A DNA stretch of 7,025 bases from an uncultured Prevotellaceae bacterium (lineage in GTDB: Bacteria; Bacteroidota; Bacteroidia; Bacteroidales; Bacteroidaceae): NCBI GenBank assembly GCA_900313845.1, contig OMTC01000092.1:1-7025 (forward strand). Direction: 5' to 3'. The notes below the pieces were generated by a model. It saw only the letters and a list, made by a program, of their open reading frames with translations, had not been told where the DNA came from and ran no database searches. Made by a program: the position numbers and the translations under genes. Below are positions 6,785 to 7,025 of this stretch, piece after piece; positions within the stretch are counted from its first letter, which is position 1; every line of letters begins with the position of its first letter.

Positions 6785-6913
6785 AATCCATTTCATTAGC
6801 AATCCTCAAAATCCTTTTCCGAATGCCTTCATTAGGCAAGAATCCCTTATAAATCCTTAAAATCCCTGACAAAAATCATCCCTGACCAAGAATTTCCCTG
6901 ACGCACTCCCTGA
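6785..6913 (-). repeat. Intergenic TCAGGGATT/GGATT repeat, copy C (rfbD 3' end to GxxExxY start)
   Basis: The core at 6841-6869 on the minus strand reads TCAGGGATTTTAAGGATTTA and then TAAGGGATT, matching copy B over its first 19 bases with one extra base later. Outside the core, TCAGGGA units (TCCCTGA on plus) recur at 6863-6869, 6879-6885, 6895-6901 and 6907-6913, spaced 16, 16 and 12 bp. The last three lie inside the rfbD reading frame. On the other side, more GGATT units occur at 6852-6856, 6841-6845, 6810-6814, 6801-6805 and 6785-6789, the last just before the GxxExxY start codon. A small inverted pair TGCCT/AGGCA (6824-6828, 6834-6838) interrupts the series. Confidence 0.75.
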
Positions 6914-7025
6914 GGCTTTCTTCCCAGTAAGGAATTTCGATTCCGTAGGTTTTCTTGATTTTGGTCTTGTCCAGCACAGAGTAGTGAGGACGAGCAGCAG
7001 GAGTTGGATATTCCTCAGTGTGGAG
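6876..7025 (-). CDS. rfbD: dTDP-4-dehydrorhamnose reductase, C-terminal end (partial)
   Basis: The last 49 residues and a TGA stop (6876-6878) are present; the remainder lies beyond the right edge. The segment EEYPTPAARPHYSVLDKTKI, then KKTYGIEIPYWEESLRECV, is the typical RmlD/RfbD ending, where the RPxxSVLD motif closes the nucleotide-sugar-binding domain. The enzyme reduces dTDP-6-deoxy-L-lyxo-4-hexulose to dTDP-L-rhamnose with NAD(P)H, the last step of the rhamnose donor pathway for surface polysaccharides. The final residues (about REILGQG) are encoded by TCAGGGA-containing repeat sequence, so this end of the protein was probably shaped by the repeat. It is upstream of, and codirectional with, the GxxExxY gene and prfC. 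Family assignment from this short piece is good because the motif is distinctive. Confidence 0.88.
   Translation of the reverse strand, partial: LHTEEYPTPAARPHYSVLDKTKIKKTYGIEIPYWEESLRECVREILGQG

Larger units (their letters stand above)
6342..6913. mobile_element. Possible GxxExxY cassette bounded by inverted repeats B and C
   Basis: The GxxExxY gene is enclosed by two copies of the same repeat pointing towards each other (B on plus, C on minus). The unit is clearly richer in A/T than the adjoining prfC and rfbD coding sequence, and the rfbD stop codon lies within copy C. Together these suggest that the gene arrived with the repeats between rfbD and prfC. No transposase, recombinase or target-site duplication was seen, so this is an inference about a non-autonomous unit rather than a recognised element. 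Alternatively the repeats may be ordinary genome-wide intergenic repeats that happen to flank the gene. Confidence 0.3.

Noticed and set aside
6821..6840. Hairpin TGCCT/AGGCA as a terminator after rfbD
   Set aside because: The stem has only five pairs and is not followed by a T-run on the minus strand.
6342..6913. Classical insertion sequence or composite transposon
   Set aside because: There is no transposase, and no target-site duplication can be seen next to the repeats; the only gene is the small GxxExxY protein.

Overview
The window comes from the chromosome of a member of the Bacteroidota, most likely the Prevotella/Segatella group. Three things in the sequence point there: a promoter of the TTTG / TAnnTTTG type in front of the sigma-factor gene, start codons with little or no Shine-Dalgarno sequence, and a truncated protein at the left edge that ends in the YNLNGQRV ... 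KGIYIKNGKKVFVK style of tail common on exported proteins of this group. This is a judgement from recognised motifs, not from a database search.

Layout, left to right. (1) 1-299, plus strand: the 3' end of a gene for an exported or surface protein. (2) 300-470: a convergent intergenic region with a strong hairpin terminator, best suited to the leftward sigma gene. (3) 471-1064, minus: an ECF-type RNA polymerase sigma factor with its own promoter at about 1160-1190. (4) 1228-6326, minus: four closely spaced genes, transcribed prfC, then a Sua5/YrdC-type threonylcarbamoyl-AMP synthase, then a CLC-family chloride channel/transporter with two CBS domains, then fmt (gaps of 58, 50 and 38 bp). (5) 6409-6783, minus: a small, A/T-rich gene for a GxxExxY-family protein, a predicted PD-(D/E)XK nuclease-like fold. 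(6) 6876-7025, minus: the C-terminal end of rfbD/rmlD, the last enzyme of dTDP-L-rhamnose synthesis, cut by the window edge.

Three of the four housekeeping genes serve translation: RF3 recycles release factors, TsaC starts t6A37 tRNA modification, and Fmt formylates initiator tRNA. The CLC protein is an ion-transport gene lodged among them. Its external gating glutamate is present, but the position of the internal proton glutamate is a valine.

The least ordinary part is at the right. A degenerate repeat of about 28-32 bp, made of TCAGGGATT followed by GGATT units every 9-11 bp, occurs three times: after prfC (4720-4763), between prfC and the GxxExxY gene (6342-6373), and upstream of the GxxExxY gene (6785-6913). 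The last two copies face each other, so the GxxExxY gene sits inside an inverted-repeat-bounded cassette. Two of the copies also supply the stop codons of the neighbouring genes prfC and rfbD. No known mobile element, CRISPR array, tRNA or rRNA was seen.
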